Notes: generated by a model not told the origin, from the letters alone. Numbered from the stretch's first letter, positions 1-9,993 are shown. The stretch: 27,094 nt of DNA from Silene noctiflora (GCA_009801015.1 VHZZ01000029.1:312030-339123); one strand, 5' to 3'. Numbers and translations are program-made.

Positions 1-2475
1 GAGCCATATCGGGTTGTTCTTGGTGATGTGAGGGACAAATTGTATCATACACGTGAGCGTTCCCGACAGATGCTATCAAATGGAACCTCAGATATTTCTG
101 TAGATTTAACTTACACAAATATAGAGCAGGTATGTGATTTTTCACAAATCAATCTGTACTTAAAGTTTTTCTGAATGCAGTGTTTAGAATGGAACGTTTT
201 TAATGCTCGAACACAAAAGTAATTATTAGAAATGGTCAACAGCATTTCTTTTTCAAGTTTGAGCAAATTTGCAACTGTTACAAGATAAATTTGTCATCAA
301 AATGGAGACGGGTTGAAAATAGTTACGAGAAATAGCGTCTACATGTTTCTTGTAAGCTTGAGCAACATTGCTGAATCACTCAAATATCGGAGTATATTCT
401 CTTTACGGAGTGATTGAACAAAGTAACTGACTAAAAAATCATCCTTTTATTGTTTAGTTCTTGGAACCTCTGGAGCTCTGTTACCGATCACTGTGTGCCT
501 GTGGTGACCGCCCAATTGCCGATGGAAGCCTACTCGATTTCTTGAGGCAAGTTTCCACTTTCGGTCTCTCCCTAGTCAAACTTGATATCCGTCAAGAATC
601 AGACCGCCACACTGATGTCATGGATGCCATTACCACCCACCTGGGAATTGGCTCATACAAGGACTGGCCCGAAGAGAAGCGTCAGGAATGGCTTTTGTCT
701 GAATTAAGTGGAAAACGTCCATTATTTGGTCCTGATCTCCCAAAAACTGAAGAGATTGCCGATGTATTAGACACTTTCAATGTCCTTGCTGAGCTTCCCT
801 CGGACTGCTTTGGAGCTTACATCATATCAATGGCTACTTCCCCTTCTGATGTTCTGGCAGTTGAACTACTTCAACGTGAATGCCATGTAAAGAAGCCTTT
901 AAGGGTCGTCCCGTTGTTCGAGAAACTTGCTGACCTGGAATCAGCCCCAGCTGCTGTGGCTCGCCTGTTCTCGATCGAATGGTACAGGAACCGTATAAAT
1001 GGAAAGCAAGAAGTTATGATCGGATATTCAGATTCTGGTAAGGACGCTGGGCGGCTTTCTGCAGCTTGGGCGTTGTATAAAGCTCAAGAGGAGCTTGTGA
1101 AAGTGGCTAAGGAGTTTGGTGTGAAACTCACTATGTTCCATGGTCGTGGTGGGACGGTTGGACGAGGAGGTGGACCCACCCATCTTGCTATTTTGTCTCA
1201 ACCTCCGGATACCATCCTTGGGTCGCTTCGTGTCACAGTTCAAGGTGAGGTTATTGAGCAGTCTTTTGGGGAGGAGCACTTGTGCTTTAGAACTCTTCAA
1301 CGTTTTACGGCTGCTACTCTCGAACATGGTATGCGCCCGCCGATTCCTCCAAAGCCTGAATGGCGAGCCCTTCTTGATGAGATGGCTGTTATTGCTACCG
1401 AGGAGTATCGCTCCATCGTTTTCAAAGAACCTCGTTTTGTCGAGTACTTCCGCTTGGTGAGTATTCGCACTGTATCTAAGATTCTTGGTTCAAAGTCGAT
1501 TCGACTTTTTTATCAGGATTACAAACCAATCCACACGCATTGCGTATCCATGTTACATTACGCGTGTGTCATGTCTTTTGCATGTCTGGTAAATTTGATG
1601 AACTTAATCCTGTCATTTTCTTGGTTGTGTCATAGGCCACACCAGAGTTGGAGTATGGAAGGATGAATATCGGGAGTCGTCCCTCAAAAAGAAAGCCGAG
1701 TGGTGGTATTGAATCACTCCGTGCCATCCCGTGGATCTTTGCTTGGACTCAGACTCGGTTTCATCTCCCAGTATGGCTTGGATTTGGAGCAGCTTTCAGA
1801 AATATTATTCAGAAAGACATCAAGAATCTCAACATGCTTCAACAAATGTACAATGAATGGCCTTTCTTCAGGGTTACCATTGATCTAATCGAGATGGTGT
1901 TTGCAAAGGGTGACCCGGGAATTGCTGCTTTATATGACAAGCTACTCGTTTCCAAAGACTTGTGGCCGTTTGGCGAGCAGTTGAGGGCAAAGTATGAAGA
2001 AACAAAGAATCTTCTTCTCAAGGTAAATACACTCTGTTAACATCTGTAGTAATCTCTGTTAAAACTGTTTCGGTCCAAAATAACTACGGATCGTCTTTCT
2101 AAGTTACGGCCTCTTGGATTTGCTCACATTTCTTTCGGAGCTGACTATTGATTTTTGTGTTTTTCCTGATAATAGATTGCTGGACACAAAGAAGTGCTCG
2201 AGGACAACCCCTACTTGAGGCAAAGACTTTGCCTACGTGATTCGTACATCACAACATTGAACGTGTGCCAAGCTTACACCCTAAAACGAATCCGAGACCC
2301 TTCCTATCTTTGCAAGTTGAGACCTCACATTTCTAAGGAGTATATGATGTCTACTAGCAAAAGTGCGTCTGAGCTAGTCCAGTTGAACCCGTCTAGCGAA
2401 TATGCTCCGGGTCTTGAAGACACCCTCATCCTAACCATGAAGGGTGTTGCCGCTGGAATGCAGAACACTGGTTAA
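1..2475 (+). CDS. PPC: Phosphoenolpyruvate carboxylase, C-terminal 604 residues (5' part outside window)
   Basis: Plant-type PEPC, the cytosolic enzyme that carboxylates PEP with bicarbonate to oxaloacetate. Four phase-0 exons can be read: <1-129, 458-1456, 1636-2022 and 2176-2475, with GT-AG introns 130-457, 1457-1635 and 2023-2175. Together they encode 604 residues of a protein usually near 965, so about 360 N-terminal residues, including the regulatory phosphoserine, lie upstream. The catalytic signature [13 protein letters not shown] is at 1013-1051 and the glycine-rich loop [12 protein letters not shown] at 1136-1171. The protein ends in QNTG, the plant-type terminus. Exon 3 reads IPWIFAWTQ, with Ala where C4 isoforms carry Ser, and exon 4 reads LRQRLCLRD, keeping the Arg that C4 Flaveria enzyme replaces with Gly. 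A C3/housekeeping isoform is therefore most likely. The Cys in RLCLRD is unusual (Arg is common). All exons are open and look functional. The gene converges on the UPF0301 gene. Confidence 0.97.
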
Positions 2476-2660
2476 CCCCATCTACACTCACGTGATCTTT
2501 TGGTTCGAGATTGGTCAGCTCGTTATATAATGCTGGATCGAGCTCCATTTTATTTTGTGGTGAGGGAGCATTCACCAGATTTACTCTCTATTGCAGTAAC
2601 TGTAATGTGGTAAAAAAAAAAACAGTGGTACTATTCAGAATTAATGCAATAATAAAACGC
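2476..2660 (+). other. PEPC 3' untranslated region with candidate poly(A) signal
   Basis: This is the sequence directly after the PEPC stop codon. An AATAAA hexamer lies at 2651-2656, about 175 bp past the stop, preceded by a T/G-rich stretch and an A run near 2613-2622. The end of the transcript is inferred from this hexamer only. Confidence 0.55.
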
Positions 2661-2880
2661 TGCTCTTTTTGCTTTTGTCTGATGTAATTGCAGCATTGAG
2701 TATTCTTTCCTTGTGTACACAAATTCTTGTATGAGACGATTTTTCATGGCAAGGTATTGATATTTTTGACATGATGATTATGAAACTAGAATAACCAGAT
2801 GTTGAAAACCAGGAATGCTAATCCTCCGTCTCATTTCCGTGTTACCAAACCTTTCCTGAACCCACATTCCGACTGCCATT
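2654..2880. repeat. Duplicated intergenic segment, copy 1
   Basis: It aligns in the same orientation with 5842-6109. Shared blocks include TTCTTGTATGAGACGATTTT, ATGATTA.GAAACTAGAATAA and CTCATTTCCGTGT.ACCAAACCT. I estimate about 80% identity by eye. In copy 2 this sequence is the 3' flank and coding end of the UPF0301 gene; here it sits between PEPC and the F-box gene. The two copies bracket about 3 kb that contains the F-box gene and two MITEs. Confidence 0.8.
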
Positions 2881-2907
2881 ATAAGGTTTGGTAACACGGA
2901 TATGAGA
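2829..2907. repeat. 25-bp inverted repeat at the duplication edge
   Basis: The arm 2829-2853 (TCTCATTTCCGTGTTACCAA and on) is the reverse complement of 2883-2907 with one mismatch in 25. The spacer is 29 bp. The left arm is the coding end of the UPF0301 remnant. The right arm is therefore an inverted extra piece of the same gene end, marking a rearrangement. Confidence 0.8.
2842..2880 (-). pseudogene. Remnant of the UPF0301 gene 3' coding end
   Basis: Read on the minus strand this piece ends in GSGKVW-stop, matching the GSRKVW-stop of the intact gene at 6050-7180. Compared with that gene it lacks 22 nt, and the lost piece is bounded by a CCCA repeat (plus-strand sense). No other part of the UPF0301 coding region is found upstream of it. 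It is a duplicated tail, not a gene. Confidence 0.7.
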
Positions 2908-3125
2908 TTTAAGATTTCGCACAGCCCTGGGTGGACAAGTCGACAACCTATAATTCTCAAAACAAATTTTATGATCAATTGGGTTTCGAAACAGATTGAA
3001 CTGAATTCTACAGAAGATGCAGCAGCAGCTGCAACAACACAAGATTGAACATAAACTGGAATCCACATTAAAATTTCATTACATCAGACAGAGTACAAAA
3101 TTAATTGAACGTTGTCGATCGTGAA

Positions 3126-4328
3126 TCATCGGTCACCATTCTTGGACATATAGTTGAAGTTCTTGGGTGAAACCAATGTGTTTACATGAGGCCGGAAGGT
3201 ACGATGACTGAGGTTTATCTTGATCGGGAAAACCACCATGTTTTCGTTGACAAAATTATAACGAACCACAAGATTCTCGTCCTTGATACGACGGTACAAC
3301 CATAAATCTCCTCTAACCAATTTAACCGGATGATAAATCAAATTTACATATTGACCGAAAACTTTATTGAAGTGGCTATGCAGTGTACTTACATTGATAT
3401 GCGGTAATTCCGTCCACTCGCCAGATTTTACGTCTGTCAATTTCCAGAGCCTCCATATAAATCCTTCTGTAAGCATAAAGCCCAGACTTGTTCCGATAGT
3501 TATGAACGTGGCTGAAGCTAGATTATAAACAACGTTGTTCGGCTGAGAAAACTGATAAATAGTTTCCGTATCAATATCCAAGGCAAAACCATCGGACCTG
3601 CTACGACAGGAATGGTAATTGTAAGTATACCAATAGATATATCCTCCAAATGGTTGCGGTGAAAATGATATTATATCCGTTGTGTCGAAGTTATCAGGTA
3701 TTCCTTGAAAATCGATAAATCTCCATTGTTTATCGATGCCTATAGTAAATAGACCCATGCCCGTCTTCTTTCGTTCATATGCAAAAACTACTTTATAATG
3801 ACCGCAGGAATCGACTGATAAACTCGCTGTAGTTTCGAGCATTGAGCGTTTATCGTCCCTCAGAGGAGGCAGACTGATGTTTTCTTTAGTCACAGGATTT
3901 ACCACATGAAATAATATTCCTTCGGCTGCTGACGGGGTCGAAAGCAGGACTAATCCATTAAAACAGGACATTACTGTAACACGAGGCCTCGGAATTTGGA
4001 TTTCCGTAGTATTAGGCGTATCAGCATCGATAAAAATCATATGAGCATCTAGTTGATAACTGTCGCGAATGAGGAAACCGATAGTAGACATTTGACAATG
4101 CGCTCTAATGAAATCAGGGTCGTTAACTATATCGTACCACTGCTTGCAGACGTATCTTGCAGCGTCAAAAAGGGTTTTAGCAGGAACAAATATTAGGATG
4201 TTAAATATTACCTCTGCTGGAAGATATGGAGTGTTCCGACGTAGTTTCCAGCGAGTTGGATAACGATGAGGAGGTCTTTCGGCTGCGGCCACCGTCGCTG
4301 CCGTCTTCATCTTCGTTTTCGCTGACAT
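3126..4328 (-). CDS. F-box protein with F-box-associated domain, 400 aa
   Basis: Single-exon gene starting at ATG 4328-4326. Residues ~34-78 form an F-box (PYLPAEVIFNILIFVPAK, then the Trp in VCKQWYDIV). The rest resembles an F-box-associated domain, with SCFNGLVLLS at ~121 and VNPVTKENISLPPL at ~143-156, the usual NPxT...LPPL core. Length and layout fit the large plant F-box/FBA families. Such proteins bind SKP1 through the F-box and present substrates to an SCF ubiquitin ligase; the substrate here is unknown. Residues 1-33 are basic and low in complexity. No internal stop is seen, so the gene looks intact. It lies between the two copies of a duplicated intergenic segment, which suggests that it arrived by a rearrangement between PEPC and UPF0301. 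Confidence 0.9.
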   Translation of the reverse strand: MSAKTKMKTAATVAAAERPPHRYPTRWKLRRNTPYLPAEVIFNILIFVPAKTLFDAARYVCKQWYDIVNDPDFIRAHCQMSTIGFLIRDSYQLDAHMIFIDADTPNTTEIQIPRPRVTVMSCFNGLVLLSTPSAAEGILFHVVNPVTKENISLPPLRDDKRSMLETTASLSVDSCGHYKVVFAYERKKTGMGLFTIGIDKQWRFIDFQGIPDNFDTTDIISFSPQPFGGYIYWYTYNYHSCRSRSDGFALDIDTETIYQFSQPNNVVYNLASATFITIGTSLGFMLTEGFIWRLWKLTDVKSGEWTELPHINVSTLHSHFNKVFGQYVNLIYHPVKLVRGDLWLYRRIKDENLVVRYNFVNENMVVFPIKINLSHRTFRPHVNTLVSPKNFNYMSKNGDR

Positions 4329-4388
4329 TATCGGTGTATTTATTCAATCTTCTGCACTATTTGTGTTTCTGATTTGCTGTTTTACAAC

Positions 4389-4398
4389 TCTATATAGC
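4389..4398 (-). promoter_or_regulatory. Candidate TATA box of the F-box gene
   Basis: On the minus strand GCTATATAGAG lies about 65 bp upstream of the F-box start codon, a distance that would give a leader of about 30-40 nt. It is the best TATA match in the 200 bp upstream. No other evidence is available. Confidence 0.45.
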
Positions 4399-4530
4399 AG
4401 CCGTATAAGTATAACCTAGTTGAGGTGATCATTAACGGGTTTGGCCGAATATAAACGGATCTACACTTGAAAAAATTGTCTGGCGGGGCTAATTTTTATT
4501 ACCCTACCCGTATCCATTATACCAGACTTA

Positions 4531-5278
4531 GGGGACGTTTGGTTTGGGGTCTATAAGAAAGGGAAAGGGAAACAAAGTTACTGATTTCCTTTGTTGGTGT
4601 TTGTTTGACACAAACAAAGGGAATGAAACCCCCTTCCTTACCCCTCAATCTATCTAATTCCTTACCCCCCACCCCCCCAAGGTATGAGATTTCATTACCC
4701 TTGTTACCTTTCAATCACCTTATTCACCAACCACCACACTTGCGGCTACCACCACACCAGCCACCACCATAACGCCGCCGCCACCGCCACCACCGCCGCC
4801 ATGACGCCACCGTCACCACTGCCACCGCCATGACGCCACCACCACCATCACCACCATCACAACCACCCCACCTAGACCACCCGCACACCAAAACAAACCA
4901 CAACCCACCAATCTTCTCCCGAAGTACCCCGGACCACCGGATTTCGAGAGTAGGGGAGGATTTTTTTTAGGGTGAAGAGTGACGGTTGTGGTGTTGGAGT
5001 GAGGTGGGGCGGCGACGGCAAGTGGGCGATAGTGTGGGGTGGGGCGATGTGGTGGGGTCTCAGCGGGGTGGGGAGANGATGGTTGCAGCCATTTTTGAGT
5101 AAATAAGTGGTTGTTTGTGGTGGTGTGTGATAGTGGTAGGATTGGGAGTGGGTGGACCATTAATTCCCTTTCTTGATGTAACCAAACAACTAGTTAAGTT
5201 TTAGGTAATCCTTTGCCTTTCCCCCTATTACCCTTTCTAATTTCCTTTCCCTTTCCCTTTCTCTAACCAAACGCCCCC
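4531..5278. mobile_element. PIF/Harbinger (Tourist-like) MITE, copy 1, 748 bp
   Basis: The left end GGGGACGTTTGGTT and right end AACCAAACGCCCCC are inverted repeats. A direct TTA flanks both sides (4528-4530 and 5279-5281), the target duplication typical of PIF/Harbinger. The interior has a CCACCACC-rich block near 4730-4870 and G-rich sequence near 4980-5060. It is closely similar to 10123-10849. No transposase is present. Open frames across the CCACCA block are products of the low-complexity sequence. The only ambiguous base of the window (5077) is here. Confidence 0.88.
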
Positions 5279-5301
5279 TTAGTTTGATTGTGCAAGCCCA
5301 C

Positions 5302-5828
5302 TAGACCAGTCAAAACTCGACCCGACCCGTTTTTCGACCCGTGGGCCGTGACCCGAAATGACCCGAACCCGAAATGACCTGTTATTTTAGGGTCGAGACC
5401 CGACCCGAATAGGTCGATCCATTGGGTCAAAGATAAATAAAGATTTTTATTAAAATATTAATATATATATATTATATTTGAAAAAATTGTTAAAAAATTA
5501 TTTTTTTATTATTAAAAATTACAAACATAACTAAAAAGTCAATTTTATATCATTTTTACAATACTTGATAATAAAATAAATGTTAAAAAAACTTTAATTT
5601 AATAATTATGTCAATATAATTAATGTAAACGTTGAATATGATTAAAATATTAATTTTAAATATGTTTTTACCTTTTTTAAAAATTATTTTTTTAATTAAA
5701 AAAATAGATTAAAAAGGACGTTATAAATAATTTATTGACCCGTATTCTGACCCTAACCCGACCTGTGACCCGTATAACCTGACCCGTATTCTAACCCGAC
5801 CCGACCCGGGACCCGTTTGACAGGTCTA
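5302..5828. mobile_element. hAT-type MITE with GACCC-rich ends, 527 bp
   Basis: The left end is TAGACCAGTCAAAACTCGAC and the right end reads, in reverse complement, TAGACCTGTCAAACGGGTC. A perfect 8-bp target duplication, AAGCCCAC, flanks it (5294-5301 and 5829-5836), the length expected for hAT. Both subterminal zones are dense in (G)ACCCG units and the centre (~5440-5730) is extremely AT-rich. It sits 24 bp from the MITE on its left. No coding capacity is present. Confidence 0.88.
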
Positions 5829-5841
5829 AAGCCCACCCATC

Positions 5842-6109
5842 AAAATACTGCTCTTTCTGTGTATGTCTGAATTAAATGCAGCATCAAGTATTCTTACCGA
5901 GATTACACGAATTCTTGTATGAGACGATTTTACAAGGAAAGATATTGAAATTTTGACATAATGATTAAGAAACTAGAATAAGATCAGTTCAGTAATCAGT
6001 ATATTAGCAAAACAGATTTACAGTACAGATCATCTGTCTCATTTCCGTGTCACCAAACCTTTCTCGAACCCATGAGTCTAAGAATATCCTCCCACATTCC
6101 ACCACTATT
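5842..6109. repeat. Duplicated intergenic segment, copy 2 (source-like copy)
   Basis: Direct repeat of 2654-2880. It runs from the 3' flank of the UPF0301 gene into that gene's last codons. Because the coding end is intact here, this copy keeps the older arrangement. Its left edge lies 6 bp from the target duplication of the hAT-type MITE. Confidence 0.8.
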
Positions 6110-7180
6110 CACAGTTTCCAGCCCAATTACACTGCGGCTGCAGGCGGCTACAGTCCATAATCCTACCTGTATCTCGTCTCGCAGTTGCTCCTTATCCCAC
6201 CTGCAATATCCATCAAAAAACCGAATATCCTCCATTCCGATAATTCCCCTCTTCACCATCTCAGCCGCGCACCCAACATTTTCCCGCGTGCCATAACATA
6301 AACCTCTGATCACCTCATCGAAGACCTCATCGCTTTGGGAGTTAACTAAAAACAACCCTTCTCGTAATGGGCCACCAAAGTACAGAGGCCGGTCCAAGAA
6401 AGTACCAGACCGGTCCAAGACTGTCGACTTAGTTTCCTTAATCGACATAAGCGAGGGCCGGTTTAGTATTATACCAGTCGGACCATTTCCTAATGGTCCG
6501 ACTGCTATAATAAGAATGACAGTCCTTTCGAATATTTGATCACCATCTAGCTTCTCTGTGGCTATGAGAAGACACCCTCTTTCAGGCTCGTGTATCGGGT
6601 GGGCCCATTTATCGCCGACTGGCAGCGTAACTGCACCGGTATCCGTGGCCGTCTCTCGAGGAATTGCTGCTTTCTGTGATGCTATTAGTTTAGCTCTGAA
6701 CGATCGCCAGTCTCCTGAAGGGCTAATGTTTTCTTCTGATGATGAGTTGCCTTGTTGACAAACTACATGAAATATCAGTTGTTTGAGACGGTTTTATACT
6801 ATGAGACGGTTCTAATGACTCTAAAAAAACGAGTTACAGAATATATTTCAGAGTGACGTTATCATTTACCCATTTGATAGGTTCGCTTAATGATCATTCC
6901 AATTTCCATAGCAAATTTCACGATGGAATGAGCAATCCTATTAAGTTTTCTCGATTTTTGAACATGACTTATGAAGTTATATAAAATAGTGAGGACTAAA
7001 CAAATACCAAACCAGAAGTTACATGTGAAACCGTTTCATAGAAGACTTGCGATATTCGAGATAGAGAGACTTACATGTGATTATCTTCTTGGGATTAGTA
7101 TGAAACTTAGGTTTGAACAAAGGAATATTAAATTCAATTGTTTTGGTGAAGGAATTTGATCTTAAAAAACAAGCTTCCAT
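6050..7180 (-). CDS. UPF0301 / AlgH-YqgE-like protein, two exons, 272 aa, probably plastid-targeted
   Basis: Exon 1 is 7180-7075 and encodes 35 residues beginning MEACFLRSNSFTK, rich in Ser, Thr, Lys and Phe and poor in acid, like a plastid transit peptide. The donor is T|GTAAGT. Exon 2 is 6762-6050, entered after CATGTAG. A second in-frame acceptor (ACAAG) 12 nt further on would start it at 6750 and drop four residues. Exon 2 carries the DUF179 (PF02622) fold: GCLLIATEKLD, FERTVILII, GIILNRPS, PLYFGGPL, GYCRWDKEQLRDEI and WEDILRLMG, ending GSRKVW. Bacterial YqgE/AlgH has no firmly established biochemical function and neither do the plant relatives, so no reaction is assigned. The linker between transit peptide and domain is shorter than in relatives I recall. 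It converges on PEPC, and a broken copy of its tail lies at 2842-2880. Confidence 0.88.
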
Positions 7181-7299
7181 TATTATTGTATGGTAATAAC
7201 TAAGTTAGGCTTTGAATGTTTGTATGATTATTATAGAGTACAAGGTGTAGTATTAACCACACAATTGTTTATCATCACTATCCAAATTTTTGGATAATG

Positions 7300-7313
7300 T
7301 GGCCCATGGGCCA
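7300..7313 (-). promoter_or_regulatory. Palindromic site II (TGGGCC) pair upstream of the UPF0301 gene
   Basis: TGGCCCATGGGCCA is a perfect 14-bp palindrome holding two opposed TGGGCC motifs, about 120 bp upstream of the start codon at 7180. TGGGCC/T site II elements are known TCP-bound motifs of plant housekeeping and organelle-protein promoters. Position and motif fit; activity is inferred. Confidence 0.5.
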
Positions 7314-7444
7314 TGGATGTGACTCGATGTGGCGTAAAACTATTGGTCGATCAAATTATAGGGGTAAAATCGTTATTTTAACTACTACTGCTCTCTGGTT
7401 TAACAGATTCTCTGCGTTTCATTATATGGGCTTGTATGTATAGT

Positions 7445-7893
7445 TAGGGCTGAGAATCGGTCCAAGATCGGATCGAACCGGACCGGACCGAACCCGAAAT
7501 ATTTGGTCCGGTTCGGTTTTGGACTGAAATGGACCTAAAACTAGTTTTTTCGCTGTTTCGTATACGATAATTACATTTTAATTCCACTAAATAAGATGTA
7601 TTTAAATAATTAAACGACTTTTTTTTTTTATGAAAATCATTGATAATACTAATTTATAATGTCTTCGGAAGATAGAATGTTAATTTGATTCATAATATTT
7701 TAATGATTAGTCTTTAAAACATAAATTTTGATCCATTCGGTCCAGACCTAAATTAACCGGTCTTGGACCGGACCGGGCCGAAGACTGAAACTTGAAAAAA
7801 TGAGGACCGAGGACCGGGCCAAAATAATTCGGTTCGGGTTTGGTCCAGACCAAATGGTCCGGTCTGGTCCGGACCTATATTTGCTCACCCCTA
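7445..7893. mobile_element. hAT-type MITE with GGTCC/GGACC-rich ends, 449 bp
   Basis: Terminal inverted repeat TAGGGCTGAG / CTCACCCCTA (one mismatch). The flanks TGTATAGT (7437-7444) and CGTATAGT (7894-7901) form an 8-bp target duplication with one change. Subterminal zones are filled with GGTCC, GGACC and GGTTCGG units in both orientations around an AT-rich core. It belongs to the same broad class as 5302-5828 but differs in sequence. No coding region. Confidence 0.82.
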
Positions 7894-8434
7894 CGTATAG
7901 TTAACATAAATACCCTTAAAAGTTAGATGCATGTGAAAGTTTAGAAAACAAATGTAAAGAATCTGCTAAATAGAAAAGGAATATATTTTTACTAAATTGA
8001 AAAAATGAGGTGATTTCATTCAGTTGGTCAGGTTTGAACTTCCATCGAATATAACCTTGATATGAGCCCTCGGCTCCTTTTTTTATGGATCCATCTGAAA
8101 TAAAAAAGTGAAAAAAAAAAGCGATTTTAATGGTGGCTCGACTATTTGTCAAACCGGTGACAAGGTAAGGAAGTCGATTACTCGTCTCAAGTAGGGGTGT
8201 GCATCGGCCAAGCTTACTACTAGAATGTGACTTGATGACATTAACGTATGCCATCACTTAATGCACGAACCCATTGCCCATAACATGTCCCATTCTTAGG
8301 ATGGGCTTGAACATATACCCGGTAACATCGCGGTGTCCTGATATTTTGATCAAATTATCGCTTTGTAAAGAGCTTATAAGGGTAAATTTAATGTTGACGA
8401 AATTTAAATTCCGGTTATGAATATCGGCTCTTAT
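7894..8434. other. Intergenic stretch without recognised gene
   Basis: Mixed AT-rich sequence. The minus-strand open frame at 7916-8257 has no family resemblance I recognise. A lone TAGGGGTGTGCA at 8193-8204 resembles a hAT terminus but no partner end was found. Confidence 0.4.
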
Positions 8435-8977
8435 GAAAAGTGGTAATTAAGCCCCTTAACTTTATCAAATTGTGAAATTAGACCCCATAAGTTTCATTTG
8501 GAGCAATTAAGCCCCCATTTTCTTAATTTTCACCAAATTCATAAATTAAAATCACTTTTAATACAATTTATCAAATATAAAATATTTTGTTTTATAATTT
8601 TAGAACTTTTATATTTATATTAATTATTGAGAATTGTTTTTATTTTTATTTTTATTTTATAGTATATAGAAAATTTATTATATATGTATGAATATTATAT
8701 AAATTATAAACAATTTACTAAAGATGTATGTAAAAGTATTCTTCGATAATTAATAAATTATGTAGAAACTCGTAAAGTTGCAATTATTAATTTAGTATTT
8801 AATAAATTGTTTAATACTAATATAAAATGTTTTTAATTAAAATTTTTGTGAAAATTTTAAAAACGGGGTTAAATTTCACTTTTAGAGAAACTTAAGGGGC
8901 TTGATTGCTCCAAATGAAATTTATGGAACCTAATTTCACAATTGAACAAAGTTAAGGGGCTTAATTACCACTTTCGT
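8435..8977. mobile_element. Mutator-like MITE with long terminal inverted repeats, 543 bp
   Basis: The first ~85 bp and last ~80 bp are inverted repeats: left AAGTGGTAATTAAGCCCCTT and on to TTTCATTTGGAGCAATTAAG, right the reverse complement with scattered changes. Flanking 9-mers GGCTCTTAT (8426-8434) and AGCTCTTAA (8978-8986) match at 7 of 9, the duplication length of Mutator-like elements. The AT-rich interior carries no coding sequence. Confidence 0.82.
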
Positions 8978-9084
8978 AGCTCTTAATCTGTATCAATTGA
9001 TCTAACCGACAAATATCTGTGTAAAAGTAAGTTTAATTCATTGAAATCTGTAAAAGTTATTCAAGAGCAGTAAAATTGCAATTT

Positions 9085-9231
9085 AGATCCTCTCGGTTTC
9101 CTCTTTTCATTTCCTTTCAATGTCCCAGATTATATTTTAACGATCTAACGGTATGGTACGGTGCAAGTGACTGATGAGATAAATGAGAAATAATAATATA
9201 ATAAATAAAAAGAAGGAAATCGAGAGGATCT
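9085..9231. mobile_element. Small foldback MITE, 147 bp
   Basis: AGATCCTCTCGGTTTCCTCTTTT at the left pairs with the reverse complement of AAAAGAAGGAAATCGAGAGGATCT at the right (about 20 of 23). Similarity may extend ~15 bp further out on both sides, so the true edge and target duplication could not be fixed. Confidence 0.6.
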
Positions 9232-9712
9232 TTAATCGCGAAATTGGTAATTTAATTTGTGGTAGTGAAATGCCTTTGAGACAAAATCCAAGGAGGACCA
9301 TACCAAATCTGTACTATATCTCCTAGTGCAATTTACCTTTATTAAGCTTATTGATTATTGATCCTGTAATTTTAGCGTCAAGCCATTTTGCTTGCGACGG
9401 CATAAATGTTATTACTTTAAAATAAAATGTAACCATCCATAAAATGTAATATATTAAATAATAATCATATTTTCTTATTAAAATAATCACATTTTGAGTC
9501 CGTCATAATTTATAACGTGTTCACACCTGTTACATACGAGAATTTGTGTTTTACCCTTACTGGGTCCCAAATTAAAGGTTGATTCTTCTCTTAACTCTAG
9601 AACTAAAGACAGATTTACTCATAGGATTATCATATTAGAAAGTTCAGGTAGATCCGCAGATGTATTTTCTAGTCAATGACGGAGTTAGGATTTACCGTGC
9701 CTCTTTTCGGTT
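9232..9712. other. Intergenic AT-rich stretch
   Basis: No gene, RNA or complete element recognised. A GACGGAGTTAGGATTT string at 9679-9694 resembles the GGCGGA-type element ends found elsewhere in the window. Confidence 0.4.
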
Positions 9713-9993
9713 GGCGGACCCAGAAATTTAGTGTTTGGGGGCACTAAAATTTTTTTGACGCGAATATTTACCCGCGTCTAAGACAACATTTTTATATTTT
9801 GAAGTTTTTTTTTTCCTAAATTAGTTATTATATACAAGCAAAACAATGAAAAAATAATTGGTTCTATATATATCGTTTTTTAAAAGATAATGTTTTCTCT
9901 AAAATACTTAAAATTCTAAATATATGTAAAAATAATACTCTTCTTTTGTAGAATATAATACACTTTAGTACTTAATTTAACAAAAAAATGCAA

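Noticed and set aside
8193-8204. TAGGGGTGTGCA as the end of a third hAT-type MITE
   Set aside because: No inverted partner or 8-bp duplication was found within 1 kb.
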